Origin: Labrys monachus | GTDB taxonomy: Bacteria > Pseudomonadota > Alphaproteobacteria > Rhizobiales > Labraceae | DNA: 64,000 bases | Assembly (NCBI RefSeq): GCF_030814655.1 | Contig: NZ_JAUSVK010000001.1 | Coordinates: forward strand, 6,641,001-6,705,000 | Reading direction: 5' to 3' | Shown here: piece after piece, positions 47,931 through 57,800 of the stretch | Numbering within the stretch: the first letter of the stretch is position 1 | Layout of the letters: each line of letters opens with the position of its first letter | Notes under the pieces: model-generated | The model's database searches: none | Told to the model about the DNA's origin: nothing | What the model saw: only the letters and a program-made list of their open reading frames with translations | Position numbers and translations under genes: made by a program

Positions 47931-48875
47931 ATGATCTCACTTCGCCGCGTGCGTCCTGCCGCGTCACTGCTCGCCGGTGTCGCCCTGTTCGCCCTCGCTG
48001 CAGCGCCGCTCCATGCCGCGGATGCGGCCAAGCCAGCGGATGCCAAGCCCGTCGCGACGGTCAACGGCCAGCCGATCACCCAGGAGGACCTGACGATCGT
48101 CGGTGAAGACCTTGCCGCCACCTTGCCGCCGCAGGCCACCGAGGCCCAGAAGCAGGACTACATCACGAATTTCGCGATCAACCTGCGCCTGGCCGCCGCC
48201 GAGGCCGAGAAGGAGAAGGTCGGCGATCCCGCCGAGATCGAGAAGAAGCTCGCCTATTACCGCCAGCGCATCCTGATGGAAGCGCTGATGAGCAAGGCGG
48301 CCAAGGATGCGGTCACCGACGAGGCGGTCAAGAAGACCTATGACGAAGCGGTCAAGAAGGTGCCGCCCCAGGAAGAGGTGCACGCCCGCCACATCCTCCT
48401 CGACAACGAGGCCGACGCCAAGAAGGCCTATGCCCGCGTGAAGGCGGGAGAGGACTTCGCCAAGGTGGCCAAGGAGATGTCGAAGGATCCCGGCGCGACC
48501 GACGGCGGCGATCTCGGCTGGTTCACCCGCGACCGCATGGTGAAGGAGTTCGCCGATGCCGCCTTCGCGCTCAAGCCGGGCGAGATTTCGGAGCCGGTGA
48601 AGTCGCAGTTCGGCTGGCATGTCATCAAGCTGGAGGATCGCCGCGAGAAGGCGCCGCCGACGCTCGACCAGGTCAAGCCGCAGATCGCCAGCTACCTGGC
48701 GCAGCAGGCCCAGCAGGACCTGCTCACCAAGCTGCGCGCCGGCGCCAAGATCGACCAGCCGACCCCCGCCTCCACCGGCCCCGCCATGGATTCGGGCGTG
48801 CCGCTGCCGCCGCCCGACGGCTCCCAGCCCGACGCGGCGCCCGCGCCGGCGCCGGCACCTGCCCCGGCACAATAG
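47931..48875 (+). CDS. periplasmic parvulin-type peptidyl-prolyl isomerase
   Basis: 314 residues. Signal peptide ending near AAPLHAA (about 30). The SurA/PrsA-like N-terminal chaperone part (VATVNGQPITQEDL, INLRLAAAEAEKE) is followed by the parvulin domain (about 140-235): VHARHILLDNEADAKKAY, DPGATDGGDLGWFTRDRMVKEF, FGWHVIKLEDRR. The tail is Ala/Pro rich. Assists folding of exported proteins. Divergent neighbour secA fits a secretion context. Confidence 0.93.
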   Translation: MISLRRVRPAASLLAGVALFALAAAPLHAADAAKPADAKPVATVNGQPITQEDLTIVGEDLAATLPPQATEAQKQDYITNFAINLRLAAAEAEKEKVGDPAEIEKKLAYYRQRILMEALMSKAAKDAVTDEAVKKTYDEAVKKVPPQEEVHARHILLDNEADAKKAYARVKAGEDFAKVAKEMSKDPGATDGGDLGWFTRDRMVKEFADAAFALKPGEISEPVKSQFGWHVIKLEDRREKAPPTLDQVKPQIASYLAQQAQQDLLTKLRAGAKIDQPTPASTGPAMDSGVPLPPPDGSQPDAAPAPAPAPAPAQ

Positions 48876-48992
48876 CGAGCCTCTCCCGGGCCGCGGCACA
48901 TCGCCCGCAGCCCGGGCAACCGGGCGGCCCGGCGCGGTCCCACCGCGCAGGGCTGCCTTCGTCGTAGCATCCCTTCCTCGAGTGAAACGACC

Positions 48993-50231
48993 ATGGCCAA
49001 GGCTGCGCCCCTGTCTCCGCTCGCCCCCGCGCGTTTTCCCGACCTGCCGCCGGTTCCCGGCATCCGGCTCGCGACCGCGGAGGCCGGCATCCGCTATCGC
49101 GGCCGCACCGACGTGCTGTTCGTCCTGATGGACGAGGGCACGCAGGCCGCCGGTGTCTTCACCCGCTCCAAATGTCCCTCCGCCCCGGTCGACTGGTGCC
49201 GCGAGGCGCTGAAGGACGGCACGGCGCGGGCGCTGGTCGTCAATTCGGGCAATGCCAACGCCTTCACCGGCCGAAAGGGCAGCGAGGCCGTGGCGCTCAC
49301 CGCGCAGCTGGCGGCCGAGGCCGCCGGATGCCGGCCGAGCCAGGTCTATCTCGCCTCGACCGGTGTGATCGGCGAACCGCTCGACGCCACCAAATTCCAG
49401 GGCGTGCTGGTCGAGACCGCCGGCCGTGCGACGCCGGGCGCCTTCGAGGCGGCGGGCCGCGCCATCATGACCACCGACACCTTCCCCAAGGGCGCCACCG
49501 CCCGCGTCGATTTCGGCGGCGTGCCGGTGACGATCAACGGCATCGCCAAGGGCGCCGGCATGATCGCGCCGGACATGGCGACCATGCTCTCCTTCATCTT
49601 CACCGACGCGCCGATCGCGGCGCCGGTGCTGCAGGGCCTGCTGTCGAAGGGCGTCATCGACAGCTTCAATGCGGTGACGGTCGATTCCGACACCTCGACC
49701 TCCGACACGCTGCTGCTGTTCGCCACCGGCAAGGCCGGCGGCGCCCCGGCGACCGACGCGGCGGATCCGCGGCTGCAGGCCTTCGCCGCGGCGCTCGACG
49801 GCGTGCTGCTCGACCTCGCCCAGCAGGTCGCCCGCGACGGCGAGGGCGCCCGCAAGTTCATCACGGTCGAGGTGCGCGGCGCCACCAGCAAGCAGGCGGC
49901 GCGGCGCATCGCCTTGTCGATCGCCAATTCCCCGCTGGTCAAGACGGCGGTCGCCGGCGAGGATGCCAATTGGGGCCGCGTGGTGATGGCGGTCGGCAAG
50001 GCCGGCGAGGAAGCCGATCGCGACCGGCTCGCCATCTATTTCGGCGGCATCCGCGTGGCGGCCGACGGCGAGCGCGACCCTTCCTACGACGAGGAGAAGG
50101 TGTCGGCCTATATGCGCGGGCAGGAGATCACCATCGCCGTCGACATCGGCCTCGGCGAGGCATCCGACCGGGTCTACAGCTGCGACCTGACCAAGGAATA
50201 TATCGCCATCAACGGCGATTACCGGTCGTGA
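48993..50231 (+). CDS. argJ: bifunctional ornithine acetyltransferase / N-acetylglutamate synthase
   Basis: 412 residues. Self-cleaving ArgJ: the scissile site is in [14 protein letters not shown], with nucleophile Thr197 at the start of the beta chain. [31 protein letters not shown] and C-terminal NGDYRS support the call. It recycles acetyl from N-acetylornithine to glutamate in arginine synthesis. The stop overlaps the mutT GTG by four bases. Confidence 0.96.
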   Translation: MAKAAPLSPLAPARFPDLPPVPGIRLATAEAGIRYRGRTDVLFVLMDEGTQAAGVFTRSKCPSAPVDWCREALKDGTARALVVNSGNANAFTGRKGSEAVALTAQLAAEAAGCRPSQVYLASTGVIGEPLDATKFQGVLVETAGRATPGAFEAAGRAIMTTDTFPKGATARVDFGGVPVTINGIAKGAGMIAPDMATMLSFIFTDAPIAAPVLQGLLSKGVIDSFNAVTVDSDTSTSDTLLLFATGKAGGAPATDAADPRLQAFAAALDGVLLDLAQQVARDGEGARKFITVEVRGATSKQAARRIALSIANSPLVKTAVAGEDANWGRVVMAVGKAGEEADRDRLAIYFGGIRVAADGERDPSYDEEKVSAYMRGQEITIAVDIGLGEASDRVYSCDLTKEYIAINGDYRS

Positions 50232-50638
50232 CGCGCCTGCTCCTGGTCGCAGCCTGCGCGCTCGTCGACGCCGATTCGCGCGTGCTGATCTCCCAGCGCC
50301 CGGAAGGCAAGGCGATGGCCGGCCTCTGGGAGTTTCCGGGCGGCAAGATCGAGGCCGGCGAGCGCCCCGAGGAATCACTGATCCGCGAATTGCGCGAGGA
50401 ACTCGGCATCGAGGTGGAGGAGGCCTGCCTGGCGCCCCTCACCTTCGCCAGCCACGCCTATGCGGATTTCGTGCTGCTGATGCCGCTGTGGGTATGCCGG
50501 CGCTGGAAGGGCACGCCCCGCGGCTGCGAAGGGCAGGCGCTCAAATGGGTGGCGCCCACCAAGCTGCGGGACTATCCGATGCCGCCCGCCGACGAGCCGC
50601 TGATCCCGGCACTGATTGACCTCCTGCCGGCGCGGTGA
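50228..50638 (+). CDS. mutT: 8-oxo-dGTP diphosphatase (MutT/Nudix)
   Basis: 136 residues from GTG 50228, which overlaps the argJ stop (GTGA). Nudix box [24 protein letters not shown] at about 38-61 carries the GX5EX7REUXEEXGU residues, and [18 protein letters not shown] precedes it as in MutT. Sanitises oxidised nucleotides. The argJ-mutT coupling is common in Rhizobiales. Confidence 0.92.
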   Translation: MTRLLLVAACALVDADSRVLISQRPEGKAMAGLWEFPGGKIEAGERPEESLIRELREELGIEVEEACLAPLTFASHAYADFVLLMPLWVCRRWKGTPRGCEGQALKWVAPTKLRDYPMPPADEPLIPALIDLLPAR

Positions 50639-50941
50639 CGAGAGGAGAGGGGAGTCCTACTCGCTGAGGTTGGCCGAATGAACGCTGTGTCCGGCGCATC
50701 CATCCCATTGAAGGTCAGCATCGGTACACGGCTTCTGCATGTGAGCAGAAAGCAGCATCGGGAGAGAGATGTCGATCGATTCGCGACGGTCATGTCTAAC
50801 AAAAAAGTCAAGTTATTTCTGGACTTTTGGTGGCCGAATCGCCATTCTATGTGCAGTGTTTTCGATTTAAGTGGGGGAATGGGATATGCTCGTCAAACGG
50901 TTGAGAGATTTTGACGATGCTCGCTTCCCTTTTTATGCGCC
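50639..50941. other. 303-bp gap at the entry to an AT-rich island
   Basis: GC falls sharply at about 50790. A 78-codon frame (50678-50914) crosses the composition boundary, has no recognised domain and is not counted as a gene. TTGACG (50911-50916) with TATGCG 17 bases later would be a promoter almost on top of the next gene's ATG, giving a leaderless message if real. Confidence 0.4.
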
Positions 50942-51472
50942 ATGATAGGTCATCGAGCTGTTGAGATAGCAAATGCTTTTTTATCCATTCCCGGCGCTGC
51001 ATCCCGGCTGACGCAGATGCAGCTTCAGAAGCTGGCTTACATCGCGAATGGTTGGAATACGGTTATTAATGGCGAAAAGCTGATTTCTGATACAGCTCAG
51101 GCGTGGACTTTCGGTCCTGTTTATCCAAATCTCTATGAGCATACGAAATATTTCGGCAAAGATCCGATCGGTAGGCTTATTACTCCTGCAGATATCGATG
51201 TATTTCGTTTTTTTGCTCATGGGTCCGATAAAGATGCTCCTGCCTATAAGGCGGATTTGACACAGCAGGAGCGAGATGTAATTTCTCATGTCTGGCGCAG
51301 GTACGGGACGCTGGATGGGATAAAGTTGTCAGAACTGACGCATCAACCGGGAACGCCATGGTTCAAGGCTTATAGTCGTGGCAAAAATAGTGAGCTTCGA
51401 GATAGCGATATAGAAGAACACTATTTAAAAATAGCGGAAAAAAGTGTCGCAGGACAAGCCCAGGAAATTTGA
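50942..51472 (+). CDS. Panacea-domain protein (DUF4065, SocA/GepA-like)
   Basis: 176 residues. Diagnostic stretch LTQMQLQKLAYIANGWNTVI, then AWTFGPVYPNLYEHTKYFGKDPI (about 23-78), and the C-terminal LDGIKLSELTHQPGTPW. Panacea domains act as versatile antitoxins (PanA) or proteolytic adaptors (SocA). Cargo toxins vary and are encoded beside them. Here a 2-TM protein gene overlaps its 3' end by 29 bases, the expected toxin position. AT-rich codons indicate foreign origin. Confidence 0.88.
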   Translation: MIGHRAVEIANAFLSIPGAASRLTQMQLQKLAYIANGWNTVINGEKLISDTAQAWTFGPVYPNLYEHTKYFGKDPIGRLITPADIDVFRFFAHGSDKDAPAYKADLTQQERDVISHVWRRYGTLDGIKLSELTHQPGTPWFKAYSRGKNSELRDSDIEEHYLKIAEKSVAGQAQEI

Positions 51473-51893
51473 TCCAAGAATCATAGATGTCGCTCCGGTG
51501 GAACCGGGGGATCAAGATTTTGATCCGGCACAAAGTGGCTTCTATTTGCGTTTTATTGGTGAATTGTCCGAAGAAAATGCCTCGCTTAAATCAGAATTAG
51601 AAAAAATAAAGGGAAGAAAAACCTTTGATGACGTGAGGACTGAGTTGTTGACGCCATACGCTAACAAGGTTTTTTGGTTTTTGTGCGTCTATTGTGTTGC
51701 CGTGTTAAGTCTTCTTGTCAAAAGTGGAGAAATTGACAGTGGATTTAAGCTAGGAGACCAAGTGCTGTCGATCCTATCCGGGAGCACCGCGGTCTCGGCA
51801 ATAGGTTTAGTCGGCATCGTCGTAAGAGGATTATTCTACACGTCGAAGTCTAAGGCGATGCTCAGATCGCCGCATGAAGATGAGGGTAGTTAG
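51444..51893 (+). CDS. two-TM coiled-coil protein, candidate partner/toxin of the Panacea protein
   Basis: 149 residues from GTG 51444, overlapping the Panacea gene by 29 bases in another frame. Acidic N-terminus, a coiled coil around 36-57 (ELSEENASLKSELEKIKG), membrane helix about 75-92 (KVFWFLCVYCVAVLSLLV), and a second about 108-132 (VLSILSGSTAVSAIGLVGIVVRGLF), then a short charged tail. No enzyme motif. Similar short membrane proteins occur beside Panacea genes, where membrane-acting toxins are known. Function here is inference. Confidence 0.7.
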   Translation: MSQDKPRKFDPRIIDVAPVEPGDQDFDPAQSGFYLRFIGELSEENASLKSELEKIKGRKTFDDVRTELLTPYANKVFWFLCVYCVAVLSLLVKSGEIDSGFKLGDQVLSILSGSTAVSAIGLVGIVVRGLFYTSKSKAMLRSPHEDEGS

Positions 51894-51999
51894 AGTATAC
51901 CGATATATCAAGATAGACGTGAGCTATGTCCTTCATTTTAATATCGAAAATTGCAACCTGCGGTTGAGCGCAAGTGGCGCCGAGTTCCGCCTTCAGCTT

Positions 52000-52857
52000 C
52001 TACTCCTCGCTGTGGTTGTTACCCAATACTGGACGCTCCTTCGTCCCCAGCGCATCGGCCAGCCTTGCCTTGGCCGAGCCGGGCTTCAGCGGCTTCTGCT
52101 GGCTGTCATGCGGCGCCCAGCCCGAAATCCACACGATCTCGAAGGTGGCGCGGATGCGCCCGTCGGGATCGGAGAAGCGCTCGCGATAGATCTCGGCCAT
52201 GCGCAGCAGGGTGGCGCGGCGGGTGAAGGTCTTGCGCCGCTGCGCCATGGCGTTGGTGGCCCCCATCGCCCTGAGGTCGGCCATCAGCGCGAAGGCGTCG
52301 TCGTAGCGCACCGTCAGGACGTCGCTGTCGGCCACCGGCAGGGCGAAGCCCGCCCGCTGCAGCAGGCCCCCCATGTCGCGCACGTCGGCGAAGGGGGCGA
52401 CGCGCGGAGAGACGCCGCCCTCGACGTCGAGCTCGGCCTGCCCGAACGCCTCCCGCAGTTCCGTCAGGGTCGCGCCGCCGGCCAGGGCCGCGAGCAGCAG
52501 GCCGTCGGGCTTCAGGGCGCGGCGGATCTGGCTCAGCATGCCCGGCAGGTCGTTGACGAATTGCAGCGACAGCGCCGAGAGCGCGAGGTCGATGCTGCCG
52601 GGCGCGAGCGGCAGCACTTCGTCCGCGAGGTCGCCGAGCGGCCGGTAGGTGCCGGGGAAGCCGGGCGCGATCGCGTCGGCGAGGACCGGCGAAAGCGCGC
52701 CGATCTCGGCCGCCTCCCCGAAGGGGCGGAGCACGGCCGCGAGGCGGTCCGCCATGTCGGCGGCGACGTGGCGCAGCAGGAAGTCGGCGGGTGCGCAGGC
52801 GGCGCGGCGGCGATGCAGCGCCAGCGCGCCGGCGTCGAAGAGGAGAGGCGTTGTCAT
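52000..52857 (-). CDS. class I SAM-dependent methyltransferase (BioC/NDUFAF5-like)
   Basis: 285 residues. N-terminus LLFDAGALALHRRRA with FLLRHVAADMADRLAAVL matches the family of BioC/NDUFAF5 methyltransferases. SIDLALSALSLQFVNDLPGMLSQIRRALKPDGLLLAALAG (about 90-130) covers the motif II-III region. The C-terminal GWAPHDSQQKPLKPGSAKARLADAL is typical. In alphaproteobacteria the role may be protein hydroxylation/complex I assembly or biotin-related; I cannot choose. Confidence 0.82.
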   Translation of the reverse strand: MTTPLLFDAGALALHRRRAACAPADFLLRHVAADMADRLAAVLRPFGEAAEIGALSPVLADAIAPGFPGTYRPLGDLADEVLPLAPGSIDLALSALSLQFVNDLPGMLSQIRRALKPDGLLLAALAGGATLTELREAFGQAELDVEGGVSPRVAPFADVRDMGGLLQRAGFALPVADSDVLTVRYDDAFALMADLRAMGATNAMAQRRKTFTRRATLLRMAEIYRERFSDPDGRIRATFEIVWISGWAPHDSQQKPLKPGSAKARLADALGTKERPVLGNNHSEE

Positions 52858-52921
52858 GCGCCTTATTTAGGATAGTTTCGGGGGTTACGCCTACCATCCC
52901 CGCCGTTTTTCAGACCCGTCC

Positions 52922-53956
52922 ATGAAAACCATCTTTTCGCCGCGCCATCACGGCCATTCCGGCCATGTCGAGCTCTATGACGGGCAGATCGTCCCGGCTT
53001 TCGAGAAGCCTTCCCGCGCCGAGATGATCCGCTCCGCCGTCGAAGCCCGCGATTTCGGGGCGATCATTCCGCCGCGCGACCATGGCCTGTTTCCGGTGCT
53101 GCGCGTCCACGACGCCGACTATGTCGGCTTCCTGAGCAGCGCCTGGGACCTGTGGCTCGCCGAAGGCCGCTCCAATCCGGCCCTTCCGAGCTTCTGGCGG
53201 GCGCCGGGCATGCGCCGCAAGGAGCCGCAGACGATCGACGGCAAGCTCGGCCATTTCTCCTTCGATGCCGGCTGCTGCCTGGTGGCGGGAAGCTGGGACG
53301 CCATCCGCTCCTCCGCCGACGTGGCGCTGACCGGCGTCGACCTCCTCGGCGAGGGCGAGAAGAGCGCCTTCGCACTGTGCCGGCCGCCCGGCCATCACGC
53401 CCATGCCGGCACCATGGGCGGCTATTGCTACATCAACAATGCGAGTGTGGCGGCGCAGGCCCTGCGCGACCAGGGGGCCGGGAGGGTCGCCATCCTCGAC
53501 ATCGACTATCATCACGGCAACGGCACGCAATCGATCTTCTATGCCCGCGCCGATGTCGTGGTGTGCAACATCCACAGCCACCCGTCCCACGAATATCCCT
53601 ATTTCCTCGGCTATGAGGACGAAACAGGAACGGGGGCCGGCGAGGGCTGCAACGCCAATTTCCCGCTGCCCTGGGGCACCGGCTTCGAGACCTGGTCCTC
53701 CGCGCTCGACGATGCCTGCCGCAGGATCGAGGCCTGGCGGCCGGAGGCGCTGGTGGTCTCGCTCGGGGTCGACACCTACAAGGGCGATCCGATTTCCCGC
53801 TTCCGCCTCGACAGCCGGAACTATCTGGCCATCGGCGCCCGCATCGCCAGGCTCGCTTTGCCGACGCTGTTCGTGATGGAAGGCGGTTATGCGGTGGAGG
53901 CGATCGGCGTCAATGTCGCCAACACGCTGCAGGGCTTCATCGAAATTGCCGGTTAG
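52922..53956 (+). CDS. histone-deacetylase family protein (acetylpolyamine amidohydrolase type)
   Basis: 344 residues. Zinc hydrolase signatures: FALCRPPGHHAHAGTMGGYCYIN (tandem active-site His), VAILDIDYHHGNGTQSIFY (zinc Asp/His), and LVVSLGVDTYKGDP (second zinc Asp). EYPYFLGYEDETGTGAGEG is typical of bacterial acetylpolyamine deacetylases. Likely removes acetyl from polyamines. The polyamine-type importer at 8.1-12.1 kb is distant, so no local pathway is implied. Confidence 0.9.
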   Translation: MKTIFSPRHHGHSGHVELYDGQIVPAFEKPSRAEMIRSAVEARDFGAIIPPRDHGLFPVLRVHDADYVGFLSSAWDLWLAEGRSNPALPSFWRAPGMRRKEPQTIDGKLGHFSFDAGCCLVAGSWDAIRSSADVALTGVDLLGEGEKSAFALCRPPGHHAHAGTMGGYCYINNASVAAQALRDQGAGRVAILDIDYHHGNGTQSIFYARADVVVCNIHSHPSHEYPYFLGYEDETGTGAGEGCNANFPLPWGTGFETWSSALDDACRRIEAWRPEALVVSLGVDTYKGDPISRFRLDSRNYLAIGARIARLALPTLFVMEGGYAVEAIGVNVANTLQGFIEIAG

Positions 53957-53972
53957 GCTCGGGACCGAACCA

Positions 53973-54794
53973 ATGAGCCTGGAACCCAGCGCGGACCTCT
54001 CGCGCCTCCTCGTGATCGAGGACCCTGCCGACCAGCGCGTCGAGCCCTATCTCGACATCCGCGAGCGCGACCTGAAGGGGCGCGGCGGCCGCTTCGTGAT
54101 CGAAGGCGAGGTCGTGCTGCGCACCGCGCTCTCGCTCGGGCGCTTTGCGATCGAGTCGATCCTGATCGCCGAGAACCGCGTCGAGCCGCTGGCCGATCTC
54201 CTCGCCTCGGTGCCGGCCGCCGTGCCGGTCCATATCGCCGCCCGGGCCGTGCTCGACCGCATCGCCGGCTTCCCCATGCATCGCGGCATCCTGGCGATCG
54301 GGCGGCGCGGTGCGCCGGTGTCGGCCGCCGGCTTCCTCGCTTCGATGCCGGCCGATGCCCTGGTCGTCGTCCTCTCGGCGATCGCCAACCACGACAATAT
54401 CGGCGGCATCTTCCGCAACGCCGCCGCCTTCGGCGCCGACGGCGTGCTGGTCGACGCCGCCTCCTGCGATCCGCTCTACCGCAAGGCGATCCGGGTGTCG
54501 GCCGGCGCCGCCTTGGTCACGCCCTTCGTCCAGGAAGGCGACATCGCCGCGCTGTGCGACCTGCTGCTCGCCGAGGGCTTCGAGGTGCTGGCGACATCGC
54601 CCTCCGGGCGCGAGCCGCTGGGCGACGTCGCCCCGAGGGGGCGGCAGGCCGTGCTGTTCGGTGCGGAAGGGCCGGGACTGCCCAGGGCGATCCTGGACCG
54701 GCTGAGGACCGTCCGCATCGCGATGAAAGGCGGCTTCGATTCGCTCAACGTGGCGACGACGAGCGGCATCGTGCTGCACCACCTGGCGCGATAG
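53973..54794 (+). CDS. SPOUT-family (TrmH-like) RNA methyltransferase
   Basis: 273 residues from ATG 53973. Knotted SPOUT motifs: IANHDNIGGIFRNAAAFGADGVLVD (motif 1), VLFGAEGPGLP (motif 2) and IAMKGGFDSLNVATTSGIVLHH (motif 3). The N-terminal part resembles the substrate-binding RNA domain. 2'-O-ribose methylation of tRNA or rRNA is expected; the target site is unknown. It follows the deacetylase gene by 16 bases. Confidence 0.9.
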   Translation: MSLEPSADLSRLLVIEDPADQRVEPYLDIRERDLKGRGGRFVIEGEVVLRTALSLGRFAIESILIAENRVEPLADLLASVPAAVPVHIAARAVLDRIAGFPMHRGILAIGRRGAPVSAAGFLASMPADALVVVLSAIANHDNIGGIFRNAAAFGADGVLVDAASCDPLYRKAIRVSAGAALVTPFVQEGDIAALCDLLLAEGFEVLATSPSGREPLGDVAPRGRQAVLFGAEGPGLPRAILDRLRTVRIAMKGGFDSLNVATTSGIVLHHLAR

Positions 54795-54853
54795 GCGGGA
54801 GAGCCGATCGGCGGCGAACAGGCGGGCCGGGGACCCCGCCCGCCAATGGCGTC

Positions 54854-57800
54854 CTATCCCTTGACGAGATCGCCGAGCAGGTTGGCCGCCACCGTCAGCT
54901 TGGCCAGCGTCAGGCCGCTGGCGGCGATTTCGTCGACGGTGCGGCGGATGCGCGCCGCCTCGGGATGAGCGGCGAGCCAGGCCTGCGCCGCTTCCGGCCC
55001 GGCGCGGCCCGTCGCCAGCATGTCGGCGGCCAGGCGCCGCTCCGCCGCGGCGATCTGGTCGATGGCGCGGTCGATGGCGAGCCGCTCATAATAGTCGTTC
55101 GCCGGAACGGTGCGCGCGGCGCCGACGATGCGGTCGAGCCGGAAATCGGCCTCGGCGGCGAAGAAGGTCGCCGCGGTGTCGGCGATCGTCCGGCTGTTGT
55201 GTCCGGCGACCAGCACGATGTCCGGTGCCGAACCGAGGGCGTCGAGGTCGGCGAGGCGTGCGGCGAGCGCGGCCGGGACGCCTCCCTCGACCAGCTCCTG
55301 GCGGCGGCGCGTCCGCGCCGCCTGCATGTCCGGCGACAGCGCCGTGTCGAGGCTGCCGGCGATCTCGTCGATGCCGGTGCGGAACCGCGAGATCACCGCC
55401 TCCAGGCCGACGCTGAAGTCGACGTTGCGCACATACCAGACCACGCGGGACAGCAGCAGATCCTGCACCGCGGCGTAGAGGGCGAGCTGCAGCTGCCCGC
55501 CGATCGCGCCGTCGAGCGCATCGATGGCGTCGTTCAGCCGGCTCATGCCGTAGGATTCATCGACGGCCGCGAAGGCCATGGCGACGGCGGGGACATCGGC
55601 GTCGGTCTCGTCGATCAGGCGGATGACGCTGGCCGGGCCGCCGCGGTTGATGATGCCGTTGGCGAGCGTCGTGGCGATGATCTCGCGGCGCAGGCGATGG
55701 AACGCGATGGCATCGGGAAAGCGCTCCCGGATCCCGTGGGGGAAATAGCCGACCGCTTCCCGCCCGAGATAGGGATCGTCCGGCACGCCGGTGGCGAGGA
55801 TGGCGCTGTAGAGCGTGAGCTTGGCATAGGCGAGCAGGACGGCGAGTTCCGGGCGCGTCAGCGCCTGGCCGCGCCGCGTGCGCTCGGCGATCGCCGCGTC
55901 GTCGGGCAGGAATTCGACGCCGCGGTCGAGCAGGCCGCGCTGTTCGAGCACCTGCATCAGGCGGGTCAGGAACCCGGTTTCGGCGACGCCCCGGCGTTCG
56001 GCCAGCGAGATCGACAGCGTCTGCAGATAATTGTTGCGCAGCACCAGCCTGCCGACGTCGTCGGTCATCTCGGCGAGGAGGGCGTTGCGGTCGGCCATGG
56101 CGAGGCGCCCGTCGCGCAGCGGGCGCGCCAGGGCGATCTTGAGGTTGACCTCGACGTCCGAGGTGTTGACGCCGGCCGAATTGTCGATGGCGTCGGTGTT
56201 GAGGCGGACGCCCTTCTGCGCGGCTTCGGTGCGCCCGCGCTGGGTGACGCCGAGATTGGCGCCTTCGCCGAGGACGCGCGCCCGCACCTCGGCGCCGGTG
56301 ATGCGGATCGGATCGTTGGCGCGGTCTCCGGCCTGGTCGTCGCTCTCGCCGGAGGCGCGGATATAGGTACCGATGCCGCCGAACCACAGGAGGTCGACGC
56401 GGGCCCTCAGGATCGCCGACATCACCTCGACGGGCGTCGCCTCGGCCTTGTCGAGGCCCAGCAGCGCCCGCATCTCGGCGGAAAGGGGAATCGCCTTCAG
56501 GGTGCGCGGGAAGATGCCGCCGCCCCTGGAGAGGAGCGAGCGGTCATAGTCCTGCCAGCTCGATCGCGGCAGGGCGAACAGGCGGGCGCGCTCGGCGTGG
56601 CTGGCGGCCGGATCGGGCGCGGGATCGATGAAGATGTCGCGGTGGTCGAAGGCGGCGACGAGCCGGATGGCGCGCGACAGCAGCATGCCGTTGCCGAACA
56701 CGTCGCCCGACATGTCGCCGACGCCGGCGACGCTGAACGGCGTCGCCTGGATGTCGATGTCGAGTTCGCGGAAATGGCGCTTGACCGCCTCCCAGGCGCC
56801 GCGCGCCGTGATGCCCATCTTCTTGTGGTCGTAGCCCTGGCTGCCGCCGGAGGCGAAGGCGTCGTCCAGCCAGAAGCGCTTTTGCGCCGCCAGCGCATTG
56901 GCGGTGTCGGAGAAGGTCGCGGTGCCCTTGTCGGCGGCGACGACGAGATAGGGATCGTCGCCGTCGTGCCGGAGCGTGCTGTCGGGCGGGACGACGGCGT
57001 CGCCCTCGATGTTGTCGGTGAGTTCGAGCAAGGCGCGCACGAAGATGCGGTAGGCCTCGGTGCCTTCCGCCAGCCAGGCGTCGCGGTTCGCCGGCGGCGG
57101 CAGGCGCTTGGGCACGAAGCCGCCCTTGGCGCCGACCGGCACGATCACCGCATTCTTGACCTGCTGCGCCTTGACGAGGCCGAGGATCTCGGTGCGGAAA
57201 TCCTGCGGGCGGTCCGACCAGCGCAGGCCCCCGCGCGCGACCTTGCCGAAGCGCAGATGGATGCCCTCGACGCGCGGCGAATAGACGAAGATCTCGTAGA
57301 GGGGCCGCGGCTGGGGCAGGTCCTCGATCCGCTGCGCCTCGAACTTGAAGGAGATCACGGCGCGCGGATGGCCGTCCTCGCCGACCTGCCACAGATTGGT
57401 CCTGACGGTGGCCTGCACCAGATTGGCGAAGCAGCGCAGGATCCTGTCCTCGTCGAGGGAGGAGACGGCCTCGAGCTGCTCCTCGATGCCGGCGACGAGC
57501 GCAGCCTCGCCGGCGGCCCGTTCGGCCTCGCTGACGGCGGGACGCGGGTCGAGGCGCGCCTTGAACAGCGCCACCAGGCTGGCGGTGATCGCCGCGTTCC
57601 GGCGCAGGGTCTCCCACATATAGTCCTGGCTGAACGGCGCCCGGATCTGGCGCAGATAGCGCGAATAGGCCCGGATGGTCGCGATCTCGCGCCAGCCCAG
57701 CGCCGTGCGCAGGATGAGGGCGTTGTAGCCGTCGGACTCGGCGCGGTCGCCGACCACGGCCATGATCGAGGCCTCGAAGCGGTGGCTGAAATCGCGGCTG

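Larger units (their letters stand above)
50790..51990. other. AT-rich genomic island of about 1.2 kb
   Basis: Base composition and codon use change abruptly: AT-rich third positions (GCTTTTTTATCC, AAAAATAGTGAGC) against GC-rich neighbours. The island carries only the Panacea gene and its overlapping membrane-protein gene. It lies between mutT and a methyltransferase gene, both native in composition. I see no flanking repeats, integrase or tRNA. Signs of horizontal acquisition are composition and gene type. Confidence 0.65.

Noticed and set aside
50678-50914. 78-codon frame before the Panacea gene
   Set aside because: It spans the GC/AT composition boundary and has no domain; one part is probably promoter.
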